A stretch of DNA of 35,115 nt from an uncultured Clostridia bacterium. GTDB taxonomy: Bacteria; Bacillota; Clostridia; Oscillospirales; Oscillospiraceae. The stretch spans positions 1 to 35,115 of the forward strand of contig CAMUYE010000015.1 in assembly GCA_947164825.1 (NCBI GenBank), given 5' to 3'. Made by a program: the position numbers and the translations under genes. Each line of letters opens with the position of its first letter. Position 1 is the first letter of the stretch. The notes beneath the pieces are model-generated. The model was not told the origin of the DNA. It did no database searches and saw only the letters and a program-made list of their open reading frames with translations. This document shows positions 23,638-32,018 of this stretch, piece after piece.

Positions 23638-24579
23638 GTGGGACAATTCATCGGAAAACGATTACTCCGCGGCCTTTTGACCATTTTTGTGACGATGGTC
23701 GTGGTCTTCCTGCTGATTCGTATGGCCCCGGGCGACCCTGCCAGCATCCTCGCAGGCAGCATGGACACAGATGAAGCATTTGTGGAATCCCTGCGGGAGG
23801 AATGGGGCCTGGACGAGCCAATCCTCAAACAATTTACCGTATATGTCAAAAACCTGGTTACCGGAAACCTGGGGTACTCTTATCAATATCTCACCCACGG
23901 TAAACCCAACCAGCCGGTCATCAGTCTGATCCTCCAGCGATTACCGAGAACCTTTATCCTGGCGGCGTCAGTCATTATCTTTTCGATCCTGATCGCGATT
24001 CCCTTGGGAACCATCTGTGCCATGAAGCCGGGCTCCTGGTTCGACAATCTGACTTTCTCGATCCAGATGACCATTACCTCGATTCCAAACTTCTACATCG
24101 GCATGATCCTGATCGCTCTGCTGGCAGTCAAATGGAAGTTGCTGCCAACGGGAGGTTACGGAGACTTCAACTCTTTTATCATGCCGATGCTCTGTCTGTC
24201 CTTCCGCTACATCGTGACTTTCACCAGAACTACGAGAACGGAGCTGGGCCAGATCCTGAACAGCGACTATCTGCGAACCGCAAAGGCCAAGGGCCTGTCC
24301 CGAACGGTGGTGCTCTTTAAGCACGGCCTTCGTAACGTCCTGATCCCCATCGTAACCATGATCGGCACCCGCTTGGGCGGCCTGCTGACCGGAGCGGTGT
24401 ATGTGGAGACTCTCTTCCGCTACTACGGCGTGGGCGAGCTTCTGATCTCCGCTATCTCAGCCCGTGATTATCCCACGATTCAAGCTGTGATCCCCTATAT
24501 TGCTGCGGTCTTCGTCATTGTGAACCTGGCGGTGGATATGTCCTACTTCGCACTGGATCCGCGGATCCGGAAAAAATAG
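23638..24579 (+). CDS. ABC transporter permease, DppB/OppB type, 313 aa
   Basis: This is the first inner-membrane permease of the importer. It starts with the typical GQFIGKRLLRGLLTIFVTM helix and RMAPGDPASILAG, followed by about six membrane segments. The EAA loop that contacts the ATPases is seen at TRTELGQILNSDYLRTAKAKGLS with the invariant glycine. The start is GTG at 23638 behind GAAGGAGGGG. Length and order match dppB. Confidence 0.92.
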   Translation: MGQFIGKRLLRGLLTIFVTMVVVFLLIRMAPGDPASILAGSMDTDEAFVESLREEWGLDEPILKQFTVYVKNLVTGNLGYSYQYLTHGKPNQPVISLILQRLPRTFILAASVIIFSILIAIPLGTICAMKPGSWFDNLTFSIQMTITSIPNFYIGMILIALLAVKWKLLPTGGYGDFNSFIMPMLCLSFRYIVTFTRTTRTELGQILNSDYLRTAKAKGLSRTVVLFKHGLRNVLIPIVTMIGTRLGGLLTGAVYVETLFRYYGVGELLISAISARDYPTIQAVIPYIAAVFVIVNLAVDMSYFALDPRIRKK

Positions 24580-24598
24580 AGGAAAGGAGTACGGTGTT

Positions 24599-25474
24599 GT
24601 GAAAACGACGAAAAATGACCGGCGGTACAGAAACGGGCATTTGCCCTGGTATCGAAAGAAGGGCGTTCCCCGCTTGATCGTGGGCTGCATTCTGGTGCTG
24701 ATTGTTGTGCTGATGGTAGGCGTGTCTCTGTTCTGGACACCCCACAGCCCAGTCAGCGGCAACTTGGCCGACCGCCTTGTTGCTCCCTTCCACACCGGCA
24801 AAAGTGGAACCTTCTACCTGTTGGGTACCGACCCCCTGGGCCGGGACATGACCAGCCGGATCATGGCTGGCGGCCAGGTTTCCGTACTGGTTGCCCTGCT
24901 GACTGTGGCCCTGTGTGCCTTGCTCTCCACCTTCCTGGGCGTTTTGAGCGGCTATTATCGGGGCTGGGTGGACAGCGTTTTGAGCATGATCTGCGAAATC
25001 AACATCTCTATCCCCTTGTTTCTGATTGTCATAATGATCATCGCTATCTTTGGTTCCAGCGTCTTTGTGCTGGCTCTCTGCCTGGCCCTGAACGAATGGG
25101 TCTCCGTTTTCCGCCAGACCCGCTCCAAGGCCATCGTCCAGAGTAATTATGAATACGTAACGGCGGCCCGGGTCATGGGCGCCAACAATCGGAAAATTAT
25201 TATCCATCACCTGATCCCCAACATCGTCCCCACCACCATGGTCTTCTCCACATTGCTGGTGGGCTCTACGATCATCGCGGAGTCCGGCCTGGCCTATCTG
25301 GGTCTGGGCGTTTCCAAGCCCTTCCCCACCTGGGGCCGAATGATCTCCGAGGGACAGGCTTATATGAATACCGAGTGGTGGGTCAGTGGGATTCCTGCCA
25401 TCTGCATTGCCATCCTGGTGCTGGGTGTGAACTTGATCGGAGACGGTCTGCGGATCATCTGGCGCATGGAGTGA
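24599..25474 (+). CDS. ABC transporter permease, DppC/OppC type, 291 aa
   Basis: This is the second permease. A basic N-terminus and one helix (about 25-50) precede the TDPLGRDMTSRIMAGGQVS signature of DppC proteins. The EAA loop is SNYEYVTAARVMGANNRKII. The C-terminal part has the AESGLAYLGLGVSKPFPTWGRMI block. The start is GTG at 24599 after GGAAAGGAG. The ATPase gene begins 16 bp after the stop. Confidence 0.92.
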   Translation: MKTTKNDRRYRNGHLPWYRKKGVPRLIVGCILVLIVVLMVGVSLFWTPHSPVSGNLADRLVAPFHTGKSGTFYLLGTDPLGRDMTSRIMAGGQVSVLVALLTVALCALLSTFLGVLSGYYRGWVDSVLSMICEINISIPLFLIVIMIIAIFGSSVFVLALCLALNEWVSVFRQTRSKAIVQSNYEYVTAARVMGANNRKIIIHHLIPNIVPTTMVFSTLLVGSTIIAESGLAYLGLGVSKPFPTWGRMISEGQAYMNTEWWVSGIPAICIAILVLGVNLIGDGLRIIWRME

Positions 25475-25490
25475 CGGAACGGAGGACGAT

Positions 25491-26492
25491 ATGGAAAGCC
25501 AGAATACCCTCAAGGTTTTGCTGGACGTCAAAAACTTGACGACTCGCTTTTTCACCGATGATGGCATCGTCCTCGCAGTGGATAACGTCTCCTTCCAGCT
25601 CATGGAGGGGGAGATCCTCGGGATCGTGGGAGAATCCGGAAGCGGAAAGAGTGTGACCTCCATGTCCACCATGCGGCTGATCCCTATTCCCCCCGGCGAG
25701 ATCACAGAGGGTCAGGTGCTCCTGAAGGGCCGGGATGTGCTAAAATGCTCCGAAAAGGAGATGCAGGATATCCGCGGCAATGAGATTGCCATGATCTTCC
25801 AGGAGCCCATGACGGCCCTGAACCCGGTGTATACCATAGGCGCCCAGATCATTGAGGCCATCCGGCAGCACAGTAAGATGGGCAAGGCCAAGGCCCGGGA
25901 GCGGGCCATCGATCTGCTGAAGTTAGTGGGCATCCCGGCTCCGGAAAAGCGGGTGGACGACTATCCCCATCAGCTCTCCGGCGGCATGCGGCAGAGAGTC
26001 ATCATTGCCATTGCCCTGGCAGGCAACCCCTCCATCTTGATCGCCGACGAACCCACTACAGCCCTGGACGTCACCATTCAGGCCCAGATCCTGCGGCTGA
26101 TTCGGGAGATCAAGGAGACCCAGAACAAATCTGTCATGTTGATTACCCATGACCTAGGCGTCATCGCCCAGACCTGCGACCGGGTCATCGTCATGTATGG
26201 TGCAGAGATCGTGGAGCAGTCGCCGGTGCGTCCCCTCTATAAAAATCCCCTGCATCCCTATACCGAAGGCCTCTTGAGTTCCATTCCCAAGATGGACGAG
26301 GATGTGGAGCGGCTGAACGTCATCGAGGGCATGGTTCCGAATCCCCTGGCGCTGCCTGCCGGCTGCCGCTTCTGCTCCAGATGCAAAAAGGCCCAGGAGC
26401 GCTGTAAGGCGGAAAAGCCGACACTTCGTGAGGCTGCTCCTGGGAGGCTCGTGGCCTGCCACTATCCGTGTGAGGTGCAAACAGATGAGTGA
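25491..26492 (+). CDS. ABC transporter ATPase, DppD/OppD type, 333 aa
   Basis: This is an ATP-hydrolysing subunit of the importer. Walker A is GESGSGKSV, the signature is LSGGMRQRV, Walker B is [12 protein letters not shown], and the switch His is in LITHDLG. The C-terminal oligopeptide-type extension carries a cysteine-rich segment ([15 protein letters not shown]) as in the oligo_HPY domain, which can hold an Fe-S cluster. The stop codon overlaps the start region of the next ATPase gene. Confidence 0.93.
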   Translation: MESQNTLKVLLDVKNLTTRFFTDDGIVLAVDNVSFQLMEGEILGIVGESGSGKSVTSMSTMRLIPIPPGEITEGQVLLKGRDVLKCSEKEMQDIRGNEIAMIFQEPMTALNPVYTIGAQIIEAIRQHSKMGKAKARERAIDLLKLVGIPAPEKRVDDYPHQLSGGMRQRVIIAIALAGNPSILIADEPTTALDVTIQAQILRLIREIKETQNKSVMLITHDLGVIAQTCDRVIVMYGAEIVEQSPVRPLYKNPLHPYTEGLLSSIPKMDEDVERLNVIEGMVPNPLALPAGCRFCSRCKKAQERCKAEKPTLREAAPGRLVACHYPCEVQTDE

Positions 26493-27492
26493 ACAGATCT
26501 TGAACGCGCGGCCTCTTTTGGAGGTGCAGGACTTGAAGGTTTATTTCCCAGTATATAACAAAAGTCTGATTCGCAAAAAAATCGGTGACGTGAAAGCGGT
26601 GGATGGTGTCAATCTGATCATTACCAAGGGCCAAACCTTCGGCCTGGTGGGCGAGTCTGGTTGCGGTAAATCCACCCTGGGCCGCGCGATTCTGCGGCTC
26701 TACAATGAGACCACAGGCCGCATCCTCTTCGACGGCCGGGACATTACCGATCTCAAGGGCAGAGAACTGCTGCGGCTGCGGCGGGATATGCAGCTGATCT
26801 TCCAGGATCCCTACTCCTCACTGGACCCCCGGATGACAGTCTTCGATATCATCTCTGAGCCGATCAAGCTCCACGAGAAATGCGGTAAGGAGGAGCTGCG
26901 CAAGCGGGTCCATGAGCTCATGGACGTGGTAGGCTTGCCCGACTCCATGATGACCCGAAGGCCCAGCGAGTTCTCTGGCGGTCAGCGGCAGCGCATTGGC
27001 ATTGCCCGGGCCATTGCCCTGAAACCCAAGCTGGTGATTTGCGACGAACCGGTCTCTGCACTGGATGTATCCATACAGTCCCAGATTCTGAACCTGCTGG
27101 CGGATTTGAAAAAGGAATACGATCTGACCTATCTCTTTATCGCCCACGGCCTGGCGGCGGTGAAGCATATCTCCGATGACATCGGCGTCATGTATCTGGG
27201 GCGTCTGGTGGAGGTATCTCCCAAGTCCCAGCTCTACCGCAATCCCCTGCACCCCTATTCCCAGGGATTAATCTCCGCGGTCCCGGAGCCGGATCCTGAC
27301 CTGAAAAAGGAGGAGAACCTCCTCAGCGGCGAGGTGCCGTCTCCCATCAATCCACCTTCCGGCTGCCCCTTCCATCCTCGCTGCAGATTTGCGGCATCCT
27401 GCGGCCAGCGCTGCTACACCGAGCGGCCGGAGCTGCGGGAGGCGGAGCCAGGTCACTTGGTGGCCTGTCACCTTTTTGACAAGGAAGCTTAA
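26485..27492 (+). CDS. ABC transporter ATPase, DppF/OppF type, 335 aa
   Basis: This is the second ATPase of the importer. Walker A is GESGCGKST, the signature [15 protein letters not shown] and Walker [13 protein letters not shown]. The usual switch His motif is [10 protein letters not shown], where HGL replaces the commoner HDL; the His itself is kept, but the Asp after it is Gly. The C-terminal oligo_HPY part has [14 protein letters not shown]. The start at 26485 overlaps the previous stop by eight bases, indicating coupled translation. Confidence 0.92.
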   Translation: MSEQILNARPLLEVQDLKVYFPVYNKSLIRKKIGDVKAVDGVNLIITKGQTFGLVGESGCGKSTLGRAILRLYNETTGRILFDGRDITDLKGRELLRLRRDMQLIFQDPYSSLDPRMTVFDIISEPIKLHEKCGKEELRKRVHELMDVVGLPDSMMTRRPSEFSGGQRQRIGIARAIALKPKLVICDEPVSALDVSIQSQILNLLADLKKEYDLTYLFIAHGLAAVKHISDDIGVMYLGRLVEVSPKSQLYRNPLHPYSQGLISAVPEPDPDLKKEENLLSGEVPSPINPPSGCPFHPRCRFAASCGQRCYTERPELREAEPGHLVACHLFDKEA

Positions 27493-27534
27493 CAACAACG
27501 AAATCACGCGAAAGCGTACATCAGGAGGACAGAT

Positions 27535-27879
27535 ATGATCGACCATCTTGCGTTTGTCGTAGCGGACCCCGAAAAAACTGCGGTGATGCTGGCGAAGTTT
27601 GGCTATCGCGTCACCAGGCGGACGCCGCATCACGGCGGCTCCGTGGAGGTGGAGAGCGACGCCCAGCCCGGCCTAATCCTGGAGCTCTGCACCAAGCGGG
27701 AACAGGACAGCCTTGGCTTCAATCACGTTTGTATGCGTATTGCCGATCAGGTGGCCTATGACGAGCTGAAAGCCCAAGGCATGCGCTTTAACAAAGCGCC
27801 TCACCTGTCTGTGGATTCCGGACGATTTATTACAAACCATATCGATGAAGACGGCATCAAGTGGCAGGTCACCTTTTAA
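27535..27879 (+). CDS. VOC-fold (glyoxalase-like) metalloprotein, 114 aa
   Basis: This is a small vicinal-oxygen-chelate protein of one two-module unit. Probable metal ligands sit at the family positions: His4 (MIDHLAF), Glu50 (LILEL), His64 (GFNHVC), and Gln111 in place of the usual terminal Glu. VOC enzymes include epimerases, isomerases and lyases. In this operon an epimerase or tautomerase acting on a carboxylic acid intermediate is the best guess, but that is inference. GGAGG precedes the ATG. It is the first of the five metabolic genes. Confidence 0.8.
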   Translation: MIDHLAFVVADPEKTAVMLAKFGYRVTRRTPHHGGSVEVESDAQPGLILELCTKREQDSLGFNHVCMRIADQVAYDELKAQGMRFNKAPHLSVDSGRFITNHIDEDGIKWQVTF

Positions 27880-27914
27880 GGGCTGATGAATCATTGAACG
27901 GAGGAAACTGAACT

Positions 27915-28646
27915 ATGGATATGAACGGAAAGAAAATGCTCGTTGTTTCGGCCCATCCCGGCGACGTGCTCTGGCGTTGCTCAGGCGCCATTGCCAAGCA
28001 CGTGAAGCTGGGCGGCCTGGTGGACGTGGTAGTGCTGACTATGGGCACTGGCGGCGAGGCCAACGAGCTGTTCAAGAGCGGTCTGAACACCGAGCAGGCC
28101 AAGGAGCTCAGGCGGAAGGACTTTGCCAGGGCCATGGAGATCCTGGGGGTTTCCCGCTACGAGATGTGGGACCTGCAGGACTACCGCTTTGAAATCACCC
28201 AGGAGAAGATCTATCGGATGGTTCGCTTTATGCGCCAGAGCAAGCCCAATCTCATTCTGACCCACCACAACACCGACCTGTTCAACCCCGACCACGGGAC
28301 CATCTTCCCCTATGTGAATATGTCCCTGGAGGCGGCCACCGGCCAGGGCATCTTTGTAGACGACCTCAAGCCCATTGAGCGGGCTCCCATCTTCTGCTTT
28401 GAGCCCCATGCCAGCGAGGTCAACGGCTTCAAGCCCAATCTCTTTGTGGATATCACCGACGTCATCGAGACCAAGAAGGCCGCCATGGCCACCTTCGAGC
28501 TGAAAAAGAAGCTGGCTGCCAGCTATGTGGACAGAGCCAAGTACCGGGCGGTGAACGCCGGCAGCTTCGGCCGCAAGGGTTGCGAGTATGCCGAGGCCTA
28601 TGAGGCCATTTACCCCATTGCCCAGGACGGCTACTTTGTCTACTGA
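27915..28646 (+). CDS. PIG-L/LmbE-fold protein, 4-oxalomesaconate hydratase (GalB)-like, 243 aa
   Basis: This zinc enzyme has the PIG-L deacetylase fold. The usual AHPDDE motif reads AHPGDV, so the zinc ligands His14 and Asp17 remain, but the Asp that acts as base in deacetylases is Gly16. A later NPDH (His127) can supply the third ligand. The AHxxD-xxWRxxGAIA form and the FEPH segment recall GalB, the 4-oxalomesaconate hydratase of Pseudomonas, better than sugar deacetylases; this comparison is from memory. The next gene is an RraA-like aldolase, the enzyme that follows GalB in gallate/protocatechuate pathways. I therefore favour a hydratase. Confidence 0.72.
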   Translation: MDMNGKKMLVVSAHPGDVLWRCSGAIAKHVKLGGLVDVVVLTMGTGGEANELFKSGLNTEQAKELRRKDFARAMEILGVSRYEMWDLQDYRFEITQEKIYRMVRFMRQSKPNLILTHHNTDLFNPDHGTIFPYVNMSLEAATGQGIFVDDLKPIERAPIFCFEPHASEVNGFKPNLFVDITDVIETKKAAMATFELKKKLAASYVDRAKYRAVNAGSFGRKGCEYAEAYEAIYPIAQDGYFVY

Positions 28647-28661
28647 TCGGGAGGGCGGAGC

Positions 28662-29327
28662 ATGAACGAATTTGACGTTAAGTATCGGCAGCGCTGCCAG
28701 GCCCTTTCCACCACCAATCTCTCTGACGCCCTGGACGCTCTGGGCCTGCGGGGCGCCACCTACGGCATCCGGCCCATCATGGAGAGCTGGGGCAAGGTGG
28801 TGGGCCGGGCGGTGACGGTGAAGCTCACCGCCGCCGGCCTTACCAAGAATCCCACCCATCTGGGCATCAAGGCCATCGACCTGGCGGAGGAGGGCGACGT
28901 CATCGTCGTGGACAACGGCGGCCGTCTGGACATCTCCTGCTGGGGCGGCTGCCTGGCCAACGGGGCCAAGATGAAGGGCGTTTCCGGCGTTGTCATCGAC
29001 GGCGCTGCCCGGGACATCGACGACTGCATTGAGATCAATTTCCCGGTCTACGCCAGGGGGACCGTAGTGGCCACGGCCCGGGGCCGGGCCATGGAGGAGA
29101 GCACCAACGCCCTCATCCAGTTCGGCGGAGTCCAGGTCCGGCCCGGCGATCTGATCATGGGCGACCACAGCGGCGTCGTGGTGGTTCCCTGGGAGCGGGT
29201 GGACGACGTGCTGGAGAAGGCGGAGGCCCTGTGCCGGAAGGAAGAAAACATGATTGCCGACATCCGCTCCGGCATGTCCATGGTGGAAGTAGACCGGAAA
29301 TACAACTACGAAAAAATGCTGAAATAA
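28662..29327 (+). CDS. RraA-like aldolase/decarboxylase, first copy, 221 aa
   Basis: This protein belongs to the RraA superfamily, whose metabolic members are 4-hydroxy-4-methyl-2-oxoglutarate / 4-carboxy-4-hydroxy-2-oxoadipate aldolases. They release pyruvate (plus pyruvate or oxaloacetate). The active-site motif VVIDGAARDIDD has Arg117 and Asp118. The pyruvate-binding loop WGGCLANGAKMKG (94-106) is also present, unlike in the RNase E inhibitor RraA. GGGAGG lies upstream. A second, divergent paralog ends the operon, suggesting two different cleavage substrates or steps. Confidence 0.85.
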   Translation: MNEFDVKYRQRCQALSTTNLSDALDALGLRGATYGIRPIMESWGKVVGRAVTVKLTAAGLTKNPTHLGIKAIDLAEEGDVIVVDNGGRLDISCWGGCLANGAKMKGVSGVVIDGAARDIDDCIEINFPVYARGTVVATARGRAMEESTNALIQFGGVQVRPGDLIMGDHSGVVVVPWERVDDVLEKAEALCRKEENMIADIRSGMSMVEVDRKYNYEKMLK

Positions 29328-29381
29328 CGGGGCTCCGCCCGAAGGGCACCTGAGCCTTTGACACAAGGAGGGAACGGAAGG

Positions 29382-30647
29382 ATGGGCTCTACACTCGCGG
29401 AAAAGCTGATCGGCTCCCACACCGGAACCGGCAGCGCCAGAGCCGGAGAGATCGTGTCGGTCCCGGTGGACCGGCTGCTGATCAACGACTATGTCGGCGC
29501 CATTGTGTTTTCCAAGCTGGAGGCGCTGGGCTACCGAAAGGTGGCGCACCCGGACCGGGTCTTTCTGAACATCGACCACAATCTGCCTTCGTTCACCGTG
29601 GAGGCGGCGGATAAGCTGGTCCTGTTCCGGGAAAAGGCCGAGAAATACGGTCTGACCCACAACACCCGGATCGGAAGCCACGGCATCGGCCATCAGCTCA
29701 TGTGCGAGGGCTTTGTCCGGCCCTATGAGCTGGCGGTGGGTACGGATTCCCACGCCACCATGTACGCGGGCCTCGGCGCGTTTTCCTGCGGCATTACCGC
29801 CTCCGACGCCGTTTCCATCCTGGCCTCCGGGGAGATGTGGCTGCGGGTTCCCCAGAGCCTGCGCATCCGGGTTTCCGGGGCTCTGCGGCCCGGCGTGACC
29901 GCCAAGGATCTGGCCCTGGCCCTGCTGGGCGTCTTCCCGGAGGAGGCCTATATCTACCGGGCGGTGGAGATCGTGGGCCCAACCATCGACGAGATGAGCG
30001 TGGAGGGCAGGCTGGTGATTGCCAACCTGATGGCCGAGAGCGGGGCCAAGTGCGCCGTGTTCGAGGCGGATGAAAAGAGCTTTGCCTATACCCACGCGCC
30101 TGCGCAGCCGAGGCTATGCTCGGATCCGGACGCAAAGTTTGCCGCCGAGGCGGAGTTTGACGCCTCAGCCCTGGAGCCCATGCTGGCCTGCCCGGACGCG
30201 GTGAAAAATGTGCACCCCCTGCGGCAGTCCCTGGGCTTGCCGGTGGACCAGGTGTTCATCGGCTCGTGCACCAACGGCCGGCTGGAGGATCTTCAGCAGG
30301 CGGCGGAGATTCTCAAGGGCAGGCATGTGGCCGAGGGCACCAGACTGCTTGTAACCCCCGCCAGCCAGAGCATTGCCCTGGAGGCGGTTCGCAGCGGCCT
30401 GATGCAGACCCTGATGGAGGCCGGCGCCATGATTCTGACCTCCAGCTGCGCCTCCTGCGCCGGCCACGGCCCCGGCCTGATCGGGCGGGGGGAACGCTGC
30501 CTGAGCACCACAAATCGGAACTTCAAGGGCCGTATGGGCAGCACGGAGGCGGAGGTCTACCTGGGCTCTGCCTACGCGGCCGCCGCCGCGGCGGTCACCG
30601 GCGTAATCACCATGCCGGAGGACCTGCTGAAGGGAGGCGCCGAATGA
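29382..30647 (+). CDS. Aconitase-superfamily hydro-lyase, large subunit (LeuC-like), 421 aa
   Basis: This is the [4Fe-4S] subunit of a two-part hydro-lyase/isomerase of the isopropylmalate dehydratase type. The three cluster cysteines are Cys296 (GSCTNGR), Cys356 and Cys359 (SSCASCAGHGPG). STTNRNFKGRMGS near the end is the typical substrate-binding stretch, and GTDSHATMYAGLGAF matches the family. Its placement among catabolic genes, with no leu genes nearby, argues for another substrate such as a tricarboxylate, citramalate-like or methylated acid. The start at 29382 is set by AAGGAGGG; a TTG at 29358 lies upstream of that site. Its stop overlaps the small subunit start (ATGA). Confidence 0.9.
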   Translation: MGSTLAEKLIGSHTGTGSARAGEIVSVPVDRLLINDYVGAIVFSKLEALGYRKVAHPDRVFLNIDHNLPSFTVEAADKLVLFREKAEKYGLTHNTRIGSHGIGHQLMCEGFVRPYELAVGTDSHATMYAGLGAFSCGITASDAVSILASGEMWLRVPQSLRIRVSGALRPGVTAKDLALALLGVFPEEAYIYRAVEIVGPTIDEMSVEGRLVIANLMAESGAKCAVFEADEKSFAYTHAPAQPRLCSDPDAKFAAEAEFDASALEPMLACPDAVKNVHPLRQSLGLPVDQVFIGSCTNGRLEDLQQAAEILKGRHVAEGTRLLVTPASQSIALEAVRSGLMQTLMEAGAMILTSSCASCAGHGPGLIGRGERCLSTTNRNFKGRMGSTEAEVYLGSAYAAAAAAVTGVITMPEDLLKGGAE

Positions 30648-31174
30648 ACACGAAAATCGAGGGAAAATGCTATCTCTGCGGGGATGCGGTCACCGTCTAT
30701 CAGATCATCCCGGAAAAGCGCTGGACCATGAACCGGATGGACGCGGCGGAAATGAGCCGCTGGGTCTTTGAGACAATGGAGCCCGGCGCCGAAGACGTCC
30801 CGGGGCTGTTTCGGAGCCTGGGCTATGAGATCGTGGTGGCGGGCCGGGATTTCGGCTGCGGCAGCAAAAGCGTGGAGCATCCCGTCGCCGCCCTGCAGGG
30901 CGCGGGGATCCGCCTGGTTTTGGCGGACAGCTTTTCCCGTTACAGCTACCGAAACGCCCTGAATCTGGGGCTTCCGGTTTTGACCTGCCCGGGCATCCTG
31001 GAGGCGGTGCGGCGCGACGACGTGCTGTCTGTGGATATCCGGACCGGAGCTGTGCGGAATCTTACCACAGGCCGGACCCTTCAGGCGGAGGGCCTGAGCG
31101 ACTTCGCGCTCAGCCTGATCTCTGCCGGCGGCCTGCTCCCCTATTTGGAAAAGGAGGCAAACAGCCATGAGTGA
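30644..31174 (+). CDS. Aconitase-superfamily hydro-lyase, small subunit (LeuD-like), 176 aa
   Basis: This is the swivel-domain partner of the preceding subunit. The substrate-recognition loop reads FGCGSKSVEHPVAALQ, where IPM enzymes have GSSREH: the Ser-Arg pair is replaced by Lys-Ser-Val before Glu-His. The loss of that Arg suggests a substrate other than isopropylmalate. ADSFSRYSYRNALNLGLPV follows as in the family. Two N-terminal cysteines (YLCG and KCY, Cys9 and Cys12) are not usual. The ATGA overlap with the large subunit and an eight-base overlap with the next gene show tight coupling. Confidence 0.88.
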   Translation: MNTKIEGKCYLCGDAVTVYQIIPEKRWTMNRMDAAEMSRWVFETMEPGAEDVPGLFRSLGYEIVVAGRDFGCGSKSVEHPVAALQGAGIRLVLADSFSRYSYRNALNLGLPVLTCPGILEAVRRDDVLSVDIRTGAVRNLTTGRTLQAEGLSDFALSLISAGGLLPYLEKEANSHE

Positions 31175-31862
31175 AATCGGCAACAGAATCTATACGCACA
31201 TCGATCGGCCGGACCCCGCCCTGGTGGAGCAGTTCCGCAACCTGCCCTCCAGCAACGTGGGAGATATGATGAACCGGCTCTACTGCATGCGGGAGTACAT
31301 CTGCCCCGTGAACCGGAAGAGGACCCATATGCTGGGCACCGCCTTCACCGTCAAGGTGCCGGACGGGGACAATGTGTTCATCCACCTGGCCCTGGACCTG
31401 GCCCAGCCGGGGGACATCCTGGTCATCGACGGCAACGGCTGCACCACCCGGTCCCTTCTGGGAGAAATCATGATGACCTACGCCCAGAACAAGGGGCTGG
31501 CGGGCATCGTGGTGGACGGCGCCATCCGCGACAGCGACGCTTTGGACAATCTGGACATTCCGGTTTACGCCAAGGCCATCACCCCCCAGGGCCCCTATAA
31601 GAACGGCCCCGGCGAGATCAACGTTCCGGTCTCCTGCGGCGGCAAGGTGGTTTTCCCCGGGGACATCCTGGTGGGCGATCCCGACGGGATCTGCGTCATC
31701 CGGCCTGCGGACGCGCCGAAGCTGGTGCAGGCCGTCCGGGACAAGTTCAACGGCGAGCAGGTGCTGCTGGAGCGGTATCGGACCGTGGGCAACGACGTGG
31801 AGAAGCATCAGGGCATCTACAACGCCATTATGAACCGGATCGGCACCGCGGTTTACGAGTAA
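31167..31862 (+). CDS. RraA-like aldolase/decarboxylase, second copy, 231 aa
   Basis: This is a second RraA-superfamily protein, clearly different from the first. VVDGAIRDSDAL carries Arg121 and Asp122 at the catalytic place. The usual GG in the pyruvate loop reads RSLLGEIMMTYAQNKGL. A segment GPYKNGPGEINVPVSCGG (145-162) matches the longer RraA relatives annotated as HMG aldolase. AAAGGAGG precedes the ATG inside the end of the LeuD-like gene. It is the last gene before the terminator. Confidence 0.85.
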   Translation: MSEIGNRIYTHIDRPDPALVEQFRNLPSSNVGDMMNRLYCMREYICPVNRKRTHMLGTAFTVKVPDGDNVFIHLALDLAQPGDILVIDGNGCTTRSLLGEIMMTYAQNKGLAGIVVDGAIRDSDALDNLDIPVYAKAITPQGPYKNGPGEINVPVSCGGKVVFPGDILVGDPDGICVIRPADAPKLVQAVRDKFNGEQVLLERYRTVGNDVEKHQGIYNAIMNRIGTAVYE

Positions 31863-31882
31863 CGAAACAGCATGGAAACACC

Positions 31883-31915
31883 CGGGACCCGTCGGAGGCA
31901 AGCCGACGGGTCCCG
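31883..31915 (+). terminator. Hairpin at the end of the catabolic operon
   Basis: A perfect 13-bp stem, CGGGACCCGTCGG (31883-31895) / CCGACGGGTCCCG (31903-31915), has a 7-nt loop. The sequence after it (ATAAATAATG) is AT-rich but has no T-run, so termination may be partial. Confidence 0.65.
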
Positions 31916-31938
31916 ATAAATAATGATTCCGTCTTGCG

Positions 31939-31967
31939 TTGAATCTGCCGGTTTTTTGTGCTATAAT
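31939..31967 (+). promoter_or_regulatory. Promoter of the PrpR-like regulator gene
   Basis: TTGAAT (31939-31944) and TATAAT (31962-31967) are 17 bp apart, with TGC before the -10. It lies 52 bp before the start codon, so the regulator can be made independently of the operon. Confidence 0.85.
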
Positions 31968-32018
31968 CAAAATAATCACAAAAAACGGAAGCAAGCAGAG
32001 AAAACGGAGGGCGGTCTT

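Noticed and set aside
27981-30095. 704-codon minus-strand ORF opposite the PIG-L, RraA and LeuC-like genes
   Set aside because: It is a low-complexity shadow frame crossing three good genes with ribosome sites; no start signal.
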